A stretch of 64,000 bases of DNA, from contig DATAAF010000075.1 in assembly GCA_036260255.1 (NCBI GenBank), forward strand, positions 1 to 64,000, in the 5' to 3' direction. The notes beneath the pieces are model-generated. The model was not told the DNA's origin, did not search any database, and was given only the letters and a program-made list of their open reading frames with translations. Of the stretch, positions 51,412 to 59,724 are shown piece after piece; position 1 is the stretch's first letter; every line of letters begins with the position of its first letter. Source of the DNA: DASZJY01 sp036260255 (GTDB lineage: Bacteria > Actinomycetota > Acidimicrobiia > Acidimicrobiales > AC-14). The translations under genes were made by a program, and so were the position numbers.

Positions 51412-52721
51412 CGGAGCCGACCGCTCGGCGTTCGTTCGACGTCGCGGGCGCCGGCGGCGTGCTCTCGGCGGGCGAGGTGGGCCAGCTCCGACGCTCGGGA
51501 GGGGGCGACCCTTCCGGCGGCGACCAGGGCGTCCACGAGGAACCCGAGGTCCTGGCCGGCTGCGCCCCAGCGGGCACCGGCCCAGTCCACCACGCCGACG
51601 ACGGCGTCACCTTCCACCAGCAGGTTGCCGAGCCAGTAGTCGCCGTGTACGAGCACCCGCCCATCCGGCTGCTGGGTCGCCCGGTGCAGCCGGCCGAGGA
51701 CGCGGGCGGCTCGGCCGACCCACGTCGTCAGCTGCGGCTGATCGAGCCGGGACAGGCACAACGGTCGGCCCCGCAGCCAGCTCTGGCAGGTGCCGTCGTC
51801 GGCGGGGCGCCCGAGGAGGCGAGGAGCCAGCGCCACGCCGGCCCGCTCCAGGACCTGGAGGGCCATGGCCTCGCTCTCCGCCGCGGCGGGTGACCGGTAA
51901 CGCTTCTCGAGCTCCTGGGGTGGCTCGCCGCGAAGGATCTTGACCTCGCGGCTGTCGGCGTAGCCCAGCCGGGCGGTCGGCGGCGTCAGCTGTGGCTCCC
52001 ACCGCCGGTATGCAGGCGAGGCGATCACCATCCACGCCGGGACCAGCCCGGCGGCGGCGCGGCGCTCGGCCAGCTGTCGCAACGCCTGCAGGGCGGGGGC
52101 GCGGCCTCCCTCGACCCGCACGGACGCGGCTTGGAGGACGGCCGCGGCGGCGCGGGGCGCCTCCAGGTCGAAACAGGTGACCGGTGCGATCGACGACGGC
52201 AGCAGCCCGAACCGCTGCTCGATCGCCAGCCCTTCGCTCTCGAGCAGACGACAGAGTCGGCCCACCAAGGGGGTGACGGTCGTCCCGACCGGCCGTCGGC
52301 GCAGGCGGTCCCCGACTCGCAAGGGGCTGAGGGGATTGTCGGCGATCACGACCAGGCGGCCCCCGGGGACCAGGGCCCGCACCAGCCGGCGCACGCGGGC
52401 ACGAACGGCGCCGGGCTCGCCCGACCCCACGGTGCCGTCGAGGATGACGACGTCCCACCGGGAGCCGTCCCCGGCGAGGTCGTCCTCGGCCTCGACGCGG
52501 ACCTCGGCCCGGCAACCGTCCAGCACGGAGCGCCGCACCGCGGCTCGGCCGATGTCGGCGTCGGCGACGCCGAGCAGCGAAGCGGTGTCGGCGAGGAGCG
52601 GGCCGGTTCGTCCCGGCGAGTGATCGAGGAGCAGCACCCGGGCGCCTTCGAGGCCGTCGATGAGGTCCACCCACGCCCCCGCCCACGGCCGGAGCAGCCG
52701 GGCGTGGGCGCTCGGCGTCAC
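51408..52721 (-). CDS. Methyltransferase-like / aminoglycoside phosphotransferase-like fusion
   Basis: A 437-residue protein with two different halves. Residues 1-190 look like a SAM methyltransferase-type Rossmann domain (GARVLLLDHSPGRTGPL, RWDVVILDGTVGSG, ALVPGGRLVVIADN). The C-terminal half has kinase-like features of the aminoglycoside phosphotransferase family: HGDYWLGNLL at 359-368, the Brenner loop, and VVGVVDWAGARWG for the metal site; the tail after it is short. It starts at GTG 52721, overlapping the DUF4012 stop (GTGA). It may modify a sugar by methylation and phosphorylation; substrate unknown. A fusion of these two parts is unusual. Confidence 0.72.
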   Translation of the reverse strand: MTPSAHARLLRPWAGAWVDLIDGLEGARVLLLDHSPGRTGPLLADTASLLGVADADIGRAAVRRSVLDGCRAEVRVEAEDDLAGDGSRWDVVILDGTVGSGEPGAVRARVRRLVRALVPGGRLVVIADNPLSPLRVGDRLRRRPVGTTVTPLVGRLCRLLESEGLAIEQRFGLLPSSIAPVTCFDLEAPRAAAAVLQAASVRVEGGRAPALQALRQLAERRAAAGLVPAWMVIASPAYRRWEPQLTPPTARLGYADSREVKILRGEPPQELEKRYRSPAAAESEAMALQVLERAGVALAPRLLGRPADDGTCQSWLRGRPLCLSRLDQPQLTTWVGRAARVLGRLHRATQQPDGRVLVHGDYWLGNLLVEGDAVVGVVDWAGARWGAAGQDLGFLVDALVAAGRVAPSRASELAHLARREHAAGARDVERTPSGRLR

Positions 52722-54445
52722 GCGGCCTGGGCGCCGGGGCGCCACGTCACCAGGCGCGCCGCGTCGTCCCGCCACTCGGCCGTCCCGTCCCGCCAGACGA
52801 TCGGGGGCACCCGGGCCGAGGGCGTCACCAGCACCGACCCTCGAGGCGACGGGAGCCGGAAGCGGACCGTGACGGTCCTCTCCTCGCCTCGACCCAACAG
52901 CACCCTCGCCGCCACCATGCTCGTCGGGCCGTCGGGGCCAGAGGCGAGGAGCGACGGGACGCCGTCCACGACGATGTCGTGGGCGTCGCCAGGGACGTTG
53001 ACCACGAGGATCCCCAGGTACTCGCCGGCGCGGGCGCCGCTGTCCGGATGGGGGCCGGCGGCATACACACCGAGCCCCTCGGGTGCCCGGTTCCGAAGGG
53101 TCGCCCGCAGCACGACCTCGGTCGAGTCGTGGGTGACCAGGAAGGCGAGCTGTCCCTGTACCGCGAGGTGGGGGTCGAGCTTGTTGCCGCCCCGGTTCAG
53201 GACGCTGAGGGCCACCGAGTTCGGCGCCATCTTCCCGCTGATGCCGGCCGCCTCCCAGCCCGCCTGCTCCCTGGGATCGGTCGACCAGGCGAGGACGTGG
53301 CGCCCCCGGGCGGCGAAGGCGAGCCGGGCGGCCAGGCGGGCGGCGTCGTAGGAGCCGTCCTGGACGGCCCGCAGCACGGCGGCGGAGATCTGGCCGAGCT
53401 GCTCTCGCCGGGCGGCCTGCTGGCCGGGGCTGAAGTCGAGCCCCGTGTACTGCCCCTCGAGGAGGTAGCCGACGACCGTCTCCTCGGACACGACCCGATC
53501 GCCGACCTCGACCGGCCCGGTGGCGGCGAGCAGTGCCTGCAGGGCGGCGACGTCGAGCGCCAGCACCCCGTCCACCTGCTCGCCCGTACGGCGAGCCCAC
53601 ATCTCGGCGGCCATTGGCGCCACGGCGTCGAAGCGTGGGGACGTCGCCAGGTTTCGCCACTCCCGGCCGGGGCGCATCCAGCTCCAGTGCCGGGCCACGT
53701 CGCGCTCGAGGGGTACCCCCTCGTCGTCGAGGAGCAGCTCCCCGGTGGGCACCATGGACGAGAGGGTCAGCGTGCCGTCGGCGGTGCTCAAGGTCCCGGC
53801 GCTCAGGAACATCCCCGAACCCGCCCGCATCTCGGCGTTGTTGGCGGCGAGGAGCAGGTAGCGCCTGGGCCCGGCGAGGAAGTCGGCCACCGTCGCCGCC
53901 GCTCTCTCCGCCCGGGCGAGGGCGGCGCGGGCCTGCCCTAGCTCCCGCTGCAAGGCGGCCGACCGCTCGGCCAGCGGAGCGAGGACCCCTCGCGGTCGCT
54001 CGATCGCCACCCGGGCGAGGGCGTCGTCCGTCCGTGACGCCAGACCGGCCAGCTCCCGCAGCTGGGTTGCCCGTCGCTCGGGCGCCGGGCGCCGGGGCCC
54101 CAGGAGATCGCCGGCCTCCTGGGCGGCCGCCGCGGCGATGCCCGTCAGCTCCTGGGCGGAGCCCGCCAGGGCGGCGAACGACCGGACCTGCCGCCCGACC
54201 ACGGGCACCGCCCGAACGGGCGCGGCGAGGACCCCGCCGGACCGCCGACGGGCGGCGGCGAACGACCGGCGGGCGCGGTCGAGGTGCTCGGCCGCGTCGG
54301 GCACGGTCAGGTCGCCCCCGTCCCCGGGCGGTCGGACGGCCTCCACCGCGTGGGCCCCCGACCGGGCGTCGAGCAACGCCAAGGCCACCTGTGCGGCGCC
54401 GGTGACGAGCCATGCGGCAGCCGTCAGGAGGACGGCCCGGAGCAC
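52718..54445 (-). CDS. DUF4012 domain-containing protein (region D)
   Basis: A 575-residue protein with an N-terminal membrane helix (LLTAAAWLVTGAAQVALAL) and an extracellular DUF4012 core: RYLLLAANNAEMRAGSGMFL, GYLLEGQYTGLDFSPGQQA and LSVLNRGGNKLDPHLAVQGQ. The start is the GTG at 54445; the open frame continues upstream through the sugar transferase gene but has no start codon near the boundary there. It is a paralogue of the protein at 31459-33318, and both sit in EPS blocks. Its role is unknown. Confidence 0.83.
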   Translation of the reverse strand: MLRAVLLTAAAWLVTGAAQVALALLDARSGAHAVEAVRPPGDGGDLTVPDAAEHLDRARRSFAAARRRSGGVLAAPVRAVPVVGRQVRSFAALAGSAQELTGIAAAAAQEAGDLLGPRRPAPERRATQLRELAGLASRTDDALARVAIERPRGVLAPLAERSAALQRELGQARAALARAERAAATVADFLAGPRRYLLLAANNAEMRAGSGMFLSAGTLSTADGTLTLSSMVPTGELLLDDEGVPLERDVARHWSWMRPGREWRNLATSPRFDAVAPMAAEMWARRTGEQVDGVLALDVAALQALLAATGPVEVGDRVVSEETVVGYLLEGQYTGLDFSPGQQAARREQLGQISAAVLRAVQDGSYDAARLAARLAFAARGRHVLAWSTDPREQAGWEAAGISGKMAPNSVALSVLNRGGNKLDPHLAVQGQLAFLVTHDSTEVVLRATLRNRAPEGLGVYAAGPHPDSGARAGEYLGILVVNVPGDAHDIVVDGVPSLLASGPDGPTSMVAARVLLGRGEERTVTVRFRLPSPRGSVLVTPSARVPPIVWRDGTAEWRDDAARLVTWRPGAQAA

Positions 54446-54471
54446 CCGCCGCCGGGACGCGGTCGTCCTGG

Positions 54472-55986
54472 CTACTCGGCGTTTCGACCGGAGACGAGCG
54501 CGGGGATGGTCAGCAGGGCGATCTTCACGTCCAGCCACGGCGTCCAGTTCTCGATGTAGTAGTTGTCCCACTCGATGCGGTCGCTCAGGCTCGACTTCCC
54601 GCGCAGCCCGTGCACCTGGGCCCACCCGGTGATCCCTGACTTCACCCGGTGCCGGTCCCCGTACCGGTGGACGTGGTGCTCGAACGCCGCCGCCAGAGAC
54701 GGACGCTCCGGGCGCGGGCCGATGAAGGACATGTCGCCCCGCAGCACGTTGAGCAGCTGGGGAAGCTCGTCGATCGACAACCGCCGCAGCCACCGGCCCA
54801 GAGGGGTCCGTCGGTCGACATCGTCCTGCGAACGCTGCTGCAGCATGGCCGCGGCCGCCGCCTCGCCCGGCTCCCCCTTCCCGTCCCCGGTGTCGTCGGT
54901 CATCGTCCGGAACTTCAGGATCTCGAACTCCCGGCCGTCGAGCCCGACGCGACGCTGGCGGTAGAGGACCGGCCCGGGTGAGCTGAGCTTGACGGCAGCG
55001 GCCACGACGAGGAGCAGCGGCGCCAGGACCACCAACGCCACCGCCGCCAGGACCCGGTCGAGGACGTACTTCGCCGTGAACTGCCAGCCCCTCGGATCGC
55101 TCTGGTGGACCTGCAGCAGCGGCAAGCCCCCGAGGTGGTCGACGTCGGTGCGACTCGTTACCTGCTCGTACAGGCGCGGCACGACCGACACCCCCAGCCC
55201 CAGGGCACGGCATCGCTGGGCCAGCATGAGCATCGCCGCCGGGGACGAGTTGCAGAAGCCGAGGACCACGTGGCCGATCTCGTGCTCGTCCACGTGGCGC
55301 TCGAGGTCGTCGGGGGAACCGAGGAACGGGATGCCAGGTTCGTCGTCATCCTCGCCGGGTGGCGCGGTGTCGAGGAACCCGACCGGCAGGAGGCCCGAGT
55401 GTGGGCGCTCCAACAGGCGCCGGGCGAGGACCTGGCCGACCTGGTCGCAGCCGACGATCAGCGTCCGGAGCCCGGGTCGGACGGGACCGCGACGACTGAG
55501 CGACTGCCCGAACCGGGCGACTGCCAGGTAGACCGAGACGAACGCCCACGACCGGACCGTCTGGGCGCCGAGCTCCGCCGCCGGGCGGACGAGGACACGG
55601 GCGGTGACGACCATGGCGGCGGCCGTGGTGGTGGCCCCGAGCACCTGGGCCAGCTCGTCGAGGAGCGAGGAGCGGATCCGGAAGCGGTAGTACCCGCGGT
55701 CGCACAGCAGCAGGACGGTGAGACCGCCGAGCGCGAGGGCCCAGGCCAGCTGGGGGGCACCGGCGCCGGCGAGGACGGTGCCCGTGGCGGCGGCAACCGA
55801 TCCCAGCGTGACGGCCAGGGCGTCGGCCAGAAAGGCGGCCACCAGCCCGCGCCGCCGGTACGTGGCCGCCCCGGCGTCGCGGCGTCGCGCGTCGAGGTCG
55901 GCAGCGGCCTCGGCGACCTGGACACTCTGGACCGCCTCGACCGCCTCGGGCAGCGGCAGGGCGACCGGCTGGGTGAGCACGCCCAT
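54472..55986 (-). CDS. Polyprenyl-phosphate sugar phosphotransferase (EPS initiation)
   Basis: An initiating sugar phosphotransferase of about 504 residues, with several N-terminal helices, a Rossmann-like middle segment (GLRTLIVGCDQVGQVLARRL), and a C-terminal Bac_transf domain: LSSPGPVLYRQRRVGLDGRE, FEILKFRTMTDD, LSIDELPQLLNVLRGDMSFI and KSGITGWAQVHGLRGKS. The ATG at 55986 was chosen; TTG 56013, GTG 56004 and GTG 55989 are in-frame alternatives. It should start the region D repeat unit. A direct repeat AAACGGA lies just upstream. The DUF4012 gene starts 26 bp after its stop. Confidence 0.9.
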   Translation of the reverse strand: MGVLTQPVALPLPEAVEAVQSVQVAEAAADLDARRRDAGAATYRRRGLVAAFLADALAVTLGSVAAATGTVLAGAGAPQLAWALALGGLTVLLLCDRGYYRFRIRSSLLDELAQVLGATTTAAAMVVTARVLVRPAAELGAQTVRSWAFVSVYLAVARFGQSLSRRGPVRPGLRTLIVGCDQVGQVLARRLLERPHSGLLPVGFLDTAPPGEDDDEPGIPFLGSPDDLERHVDEHEIGHVVLGFCNSSPAAMLMLAQRCRALGLGVSVVPRLYEQVTSRTDVDHLGGLPLLQVHQSDPRGWQFTAKYVLDRVLAAVALVVLAPLLLVVAAAVKLSSPGPVLYRQRRVGLDGREFEILKFRTMTDDTGDGKGEPGEAAAAAMLQQRSQDDVDRRTPLGRWLRRLSIDELPQLLNVLRGDMSFIGPRPERPSLAAAFEHHVHRYGDRHRVKSGITGWAQVHGLRGKSSLSDRIEWDNYYIENWTPWLDVKIALLTIPALVSGRNAE

Positions 55987-56011
55987 CACGTTCCCTGTGG
56001 ACACACTGCCC

Positions 56012-56028
56012 AAACGGAACTAAACGGA
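56012..56028. repeat. AAACGGA direct repeat, 10-bp period
   Basis: AAACGGA occurs at 56012-56018 and again at 56022-56028, in phase with one helical turn, 25-45 bp before the ATG at 55986 of the sugar transferase and downstream of the BldC-like gene. Head-to-tail repeats of this period are the kind of target BldC-type proteins bind. It is a candidate control site for the region D EPS genes. Confidence 0.5.
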
Positions 56029-56110
56029 CAATTTCCCCCCACCCGCACCCCCACTCACCGAGCACGGAAGGGCTCCGCGTCGGGGGGCGGAGCCCCCCAA
56101 CGTCGCGCCG

Positions 56111-56296
56111 TTACCCCTCGGTCATCTGCTGGACGAGATCCTCGATCTCCTGCCGCTTGAAGCGCCGGTGCCCGCCCAGGGTGACCATGGAAGGGATGCG
56201 CCCCTCCGCCGCCCAACGGACGACGGTCTTGGCCGTCACCCCCAGCATCTGGGCCGCCTCTCGGGGCGTGAGGTACTCCCGCTGCGCCGCGTCCAC
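56111..56296 (-). CDS. BldC-like MerR-type helix-turn-helix regulator
   Basis: A 61-residue DNA-binding protein almost identical in plan to the one at 39998-40216: EYLTPREAAQMLGVTAKTVV followed by RWAAEGRIPSMVTLGGHRRF. The start is the GTG at 56296, not the upstream TTG at 56311, because GGGGAGG on the coding strand ends 6 bp before the GTG and overlaps the TTG. It lies on the same strand between the Tad genes (upstream) and the sugar transferase (downstream), so it may link pilus and EPS expression. Confidence 0.9.
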   Translation of the reverse strand: MDAAQREYLTPREAAQMLGVTAKTVVRWAAEGRIPSMVTLGGHRRFKRQEIEDLVQQMTEG

Positions 56297-56388
56297 CAGC
56301 CACCTCCCCAAGCCGACGCCTGACCCCCAAACTAGTCCCAGCCTCGCAGCTACGAGGTGACCACTCCTGGCGCCGGGCCGCCGGCCGG

Positions 56389-57843
56389 CTAACGGGACCG
56401 TGAGGCGAGGCGCATGCGGCGCGACGGTGCTTCGGGGACGGGCACCGCCCGGCCCGGGCCCTGCAGCGCGGTCATGGGTAGGGAGACGCCCGTCTCGGCC
56501 AGCTTGTCGAGGAACTTGGGCCGGAGGCCTGTCGGGACCAGCGTCCCGGCACCCGGGTCGGCCCCGGGTGACTGGTCGGGCTGGAACCGGAACAGCTCCT
56601 GGAGGAGGATCGTGTCGCCCTCCATGCCCTGCACCTCGGTGACCGACGTCACCACCCGGCGTCCGCTCGGAAGGCGGTCGAGGTGCATGATGACGTGCAG
56701 CGCGGAGACGATCTGCTCGCGGATTGCCCGGACGGGCAGGTCGTAGCCCGCCATCAGCACCATGGTCTCCAGCCGGCTGATGGCATCACGTGGGCTGTTC
56801 GAGTGCACCGTGGTCATCGAGCCCTCGTGGCCGGTGTTCATGGCTTGGAGCATGTCGAGGGCTTCGGCCCCCCGCACCTCGCCGACGATGATCCGGTCGG
56901 GGCGCATCCGGAGGGCGTTGCGCACCAGGTCGCGGATCTTGACCTCACCGGCGCCCTCGGCGTTGGGGGGCCGGGCCTCGAGGGCCACGACGTGGGGCTG
57001 CTGGAGCTGGAGCTCGGCGGCGTCCTCGATGGTGATGATCCGCTCGCCCTCCGGGATGAAGGAGGAGAGGACATTCAGGTTCGTCGTCTTCCCGGTGCCC
57101 GTCCCCCCGGACACGAGGATGTTGAGCTTGCCCCGAACGCACGCCTCCATGACCGTGGCGAGCTCGGGGGTGAAGGCGCCGAACCTGACCAGGTCGTCGA
57201 CCTTCAGGGGGTCGGCGGCGAACTTGCGGATGGTGAGGGCGGCTCCGTGGAAGGCGAGGGGCGGGATCACCGCGTTGACCCGCGAGCCGTCCGGGAGGCG
57301 GGCGTCGACCATGGGCGCGGACTCGTCGATGCGGCGCCCGACGCCCGACACGATCTTCTCGATCACCTGGTGGTAGTGGGCCACGTCGGTGAACGTCACG
57401 TCGACCCGTTCGAGCCGCCCCTTCCGCTCGACCCAGATGTCGTCGTAGGCGTTGCACATGATCTCGCTGATCGACTCGTCGGCGAGCAGGGGCTCCAGCG
57501 GCCCATAGCCCAAGGTGTCCTGGATCATCTCCTGGACGAACTTCTGCCGCTCCCGTGGCGAGACCTTGACGTCCTCCCGCTCGAGGATGCGGTCGAGGGC
57601 GCTCTTGACCTCGTCCGTCACGGCGTCCTGCTCGCCGGCCGCCAGCTTGGGCGCCAGCTCGGCCAGCACGAGGTCTCGGACCTTGCGCTTGGTCTCGTCC
57701 CAAGGCGACGCCGCCCCCGTCTTGGGCCGGGCCGCCGACGCCTGCTGGGCCTTCGGCCGTCCTCCTCCCGGCGCCGGGGAGGAGGGGCGCTCCGACGTCC
57801 GCTTCTTCTGCTCGAGGACGGCGAGCTTCTCCGAGAGCTTCAT
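56389..57843 (-). CDS. cpaF: Tad pilus secretion ATPase CpaF/TadA
   Basis: A 484-residue hexameric secretion ATPase that powers assembly of Flp/Tad pili. The N-terminal segment (residues 1-120) is basic and Pro/Ala-rich. The ATPase core has Walker A GGTGTGKT (246-253), preceded by the family LTIRKFAADPLKVDDLV, and Walker B/His-box type segments (MRPDRIIVGEVRGAEALDML, NTGHEGSMTTVHSNSPRDAI). The start is the ATG at 57843 (MKLSEKL), as upstream codons have no family match. It lies 8 bp from the TadC-like gene, at the end of the Tad set. Confidence 0.95.
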   Translation of the reverse strand: MKLSEKLAVLEQKKRTSERPSSPAPGGGRPKAQQASAARPKTGAASPWDETKRKVRDLVLAELAPKLAAGEQDAVTDEVKSALDRILEREDVKVSPRERQKFVQEMIQDTLGYGPLEPLLADESISEIMCNAYDDIWVERKGRLERVDVTFTDVAHYHQVIEKIVSGVGRRIDESAPMVDARLPDGSRVNAVIPPLAFHGAALTIRKFAADPLKVDDLVRFGAFTPELATVMEACVRGKLNILVSGGTGTGKTTNLNVLSSFIPEGERIITIEDAAELQLQQPHVVALEARPPNAEGAGEVKIRDLVRNALRMRPDRIIVGEVRGAEALDMLQAMNTGHEGSMTTVHSNSPRDAISRLETMVLMAGYDLPVRAIREQIVSALHVIMHLDRLPSGRRVVTSVTEVQGMEGDTILLQELFRFQPDQSPGADPGAGTLVPTGLRPKFLDKLAETGVSLPMTALQGPGRAVPVPEAPSRRMRLASRSR

Positions 57844-57851
57844 CCGCCGAC

Positions 57852-58769
57852 CTAGATGCTGCTCAGCGAGCCGACGGCCGGGCCGAGGACGATGACCATG
57901 ACCGGCGGGAAGATGAACAGGACGAGCGGGAACATGATCTTCACCGGGAGCTTGCCCGCCTTCTCTCTCGCCCACATCCGCCGCTTCGAGCGCATCTCTG
58001 TGCTCTGGGTCTTGAGCACCCGCCCGATCGGGATGCCGAGCGCGTCCGCCTGCACGAGGGCGAGGATGAAGCTCGACAGGTCGGGGACCTGGGTCCGGTT
58101 CTTGAGGTTGTGGAAGGCCTCGTGGCGGGGGAGGCCGAGCTCCATCTCGCGAAGAGTGAGGGAGAACTCGTCGGCCAACGGTGACTTGAAGTACTGGCAT
58201 ACGACGGAGAGCGCCCCCTCGAAGCCCATCCCCGCCTCGACCGAGATGGCCAGGAGGTCGAGGGTGTCGGGGAGGTCGTCGAGGATCGCCTGCTTGCGGG
58301 CCTCCGTCTCCCGGTTGAGCTTGGCGATCGGGTACAGCAGCCCGCCCAAGGGGAGGAGCACGAGGGCGGCGAACGTGAGCATGGGCGACGGCCGGGTCAG
58401 CACGACGAACCCGACCGCCCCCGCGCCCAGGCACACCCCAGCCACGACCTGGAGGGCCACCACCGTCTCGGCGCGGGTGCGGTTGGCCCGGCCCGCCAAC
58501 AAGAGCTTCTGGTGGACGGTGTCGAGGTAGTTGGTCGGGGTGAGGCGGCCGACCCGTGCCGCCACCCGAGTCCCCACGGTCCGGCCGAGACGAAGGTGGA
58601 GAGGCTCGGTGAGCTTCTGCTGGAACTCGCTCACCGGCGCCTCGGGACCGAAGTCGGTCAGCAGCTCTCCGATGTCGACCACCGGCCGGCGGGTCGCGGC
58701 GCGGGCGGCGACGAGGAGCGCGGCACCCGTCAGCGGGGCGCCGAGCACGACGAGCAGATGGAGATCCAT
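57852..58769 (-). CDS. tadC: Tad pilus platform protein TadC-like
   Basis: A 305-residue inner-membrane T2SS_F-type protein. It has an N-terminal helix (LLVVLGAPLTGAALLVAA), a cytoplasmic helical segment containing LDDLPDTLDLLAISVEAGMG and a conserved FALVQADALGIPIGR-like stretch (ILALVQADALGIPIGRVL), and C-terminal helices (PVKIMFPLVLFIFPPVMVIV). It is the platform partner of TadB. The start is the ATG at 58769, giving MDLHLLVVLG; the frame before it lies inside the TadB stop region. It is 4 bp downstream of the TadB-like gene. Confidence 0.92.
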   Translation of the reverse strand: MDLHLLVVLGAPLTGAALLVAARAATRRPVVDIGELLTDFGPEAPVSEFQQKLTEPLHLRLGRTVGTRVAARVGRLTPTNYLDTVHQKLLLAGRANRTRAETVVALQVVAGVCLGAGAVGFVVLTRPSPMLTFAALVLLPLGGLLYPIAKLNRETEARKQAILDDLPDTLDLLAISVEAGMGFEGALSVVCQYFKSPLADEFSLTLREMELGLPRHEAFHNLKNRTQVPDLSSFILALVQADALGIPIGRVLKTQSTEMRSKRRMWAREKAGKLPVKIMFPLVLFIFPPVMVIVLGPAVGSLSSI

Positions 58770-58773
58770 CAGC

Positions 58774-59724
58774 TCACACCTTGATCTTGACCATGCGGAG
58801 GATGACGACGGTGCCCATGAGCACCGAGGCGGCGGCACCGCCCAGGGTGACCAGGCCCCAGCCTTGGAACATGGGTTCCATGTAGCCGGGGTTGAGGACC
58901 TGGATGGCTACGAACAGGAAGGGGGCCATCGCGCCCAGGACGTAGGCGGACATGCGCCCCTCGGCGGTCAGCACCAGCACCTCTCTGCGCACCTCGTCGC
59001 GCGCCCGGATGAAGTCGGCGAGCGTGTGCAGGAGATCGGCCAGCTTCCCGCCCACCGTCTGCTGGATGCGGATGGCCTGCACGACCCAGTCGAGGTCGCG
59101 GATCGCCAGCCGATCGGCCATGCGCTGCACCGCGTCGATCACCGGATAGCCCAGGCGGGTCTCGGCGACGACGAGCGAGAACTCCTCGGACAGAGGGGGC
59201 TCCGACTCGTCGACCATCATCTGGATGGCCCGCAGGAAGGTGTGCCCGGCCGTGAGCGACGAGGCGATGAGGGACAGGGCACCCGGGAGCTGGGTCTCGA
59301 ACCGCTTGCGGCGTTTGGCGACGCGCCGCTTCACCACCGCGGCGACGAGGAGCGGCGACGACGCCATGGCGACGAGCGGCAGCACCCAACGACCGGTGAC
59401 CGCCAGGAGGACGGCCGCCATCGTGAGGGCACCGGCGCCGGTGAGGATGACCAGCTCGCCGGGACGGAGCGGGATGCGCGCCCGCTCGAGGGCGTCGGCG
59501 AGCGACCCCTTGGCGTCGAGGCGCTTCACGAGGTTTCCCGCCACCGCGACGGAGCCCTCCACCAGCGGGCGCGGCGCCGGCGCCGCCTCGGGGTCGGACG
59601 GGCGCCTGGTGTCGACCTCGAGCAACTCGGCCAGCGCCTTGGCCGCCTCTCGGCGGCGAAGGGCCCGGCTCCCGACGAGGAGCAGCACCCCGAGCAGGAC
59701 GGCGACGAGGGGGACGAGGCTCAA
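58774..59724 (-). CDS. tadB: Tad pilus platform protein TadB-like
   Basis: A 316-residue inner-membrane T2SS_F-type protein that pairs with TadC. It has hydrophobic helices at the N-terminus (LVPLVAVLLGVLLLVG), in the middle, and at the C-terminus (LVTLGGAAASVLMGTVVIL), and a conserved cytoplasmic segment (PGALSLIASSLTAGHTFLRA, then AIRIQQTVGGKLADLLHTLA). The TTG start at 59724 overlaps the TadZ-like stop by 4 bases (TTGA). Confidence 0.92.
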   Translation of the reverse strand: MSLVPLVAVLLGVLLLVGSRALRRREAAKALAELLEVDTRRPSDPEAAPAPRPLVEGSVAVAGNLVKRLDAKGSLADALERARIPLRPGELVILTGAGALTMAAVLLAVTGRWVLPLVAMASSPLLVAAVVKRRVAKRRKRFETQLPGALSLIASSLTAGHTFLRAIQMMVDESEPPLSEEFSLVVAETRLGYPVIDAVQRMADRLAIRDLDWVVQAIRIQQTVGGKLADLLHTLADFIRARDEVRREVLVLTAEGRMSAYVLGAMAPFLFVAIQVLNPGYMEPMFQGWGLVTLGGAAASVLMGTVVILRMVKIKV

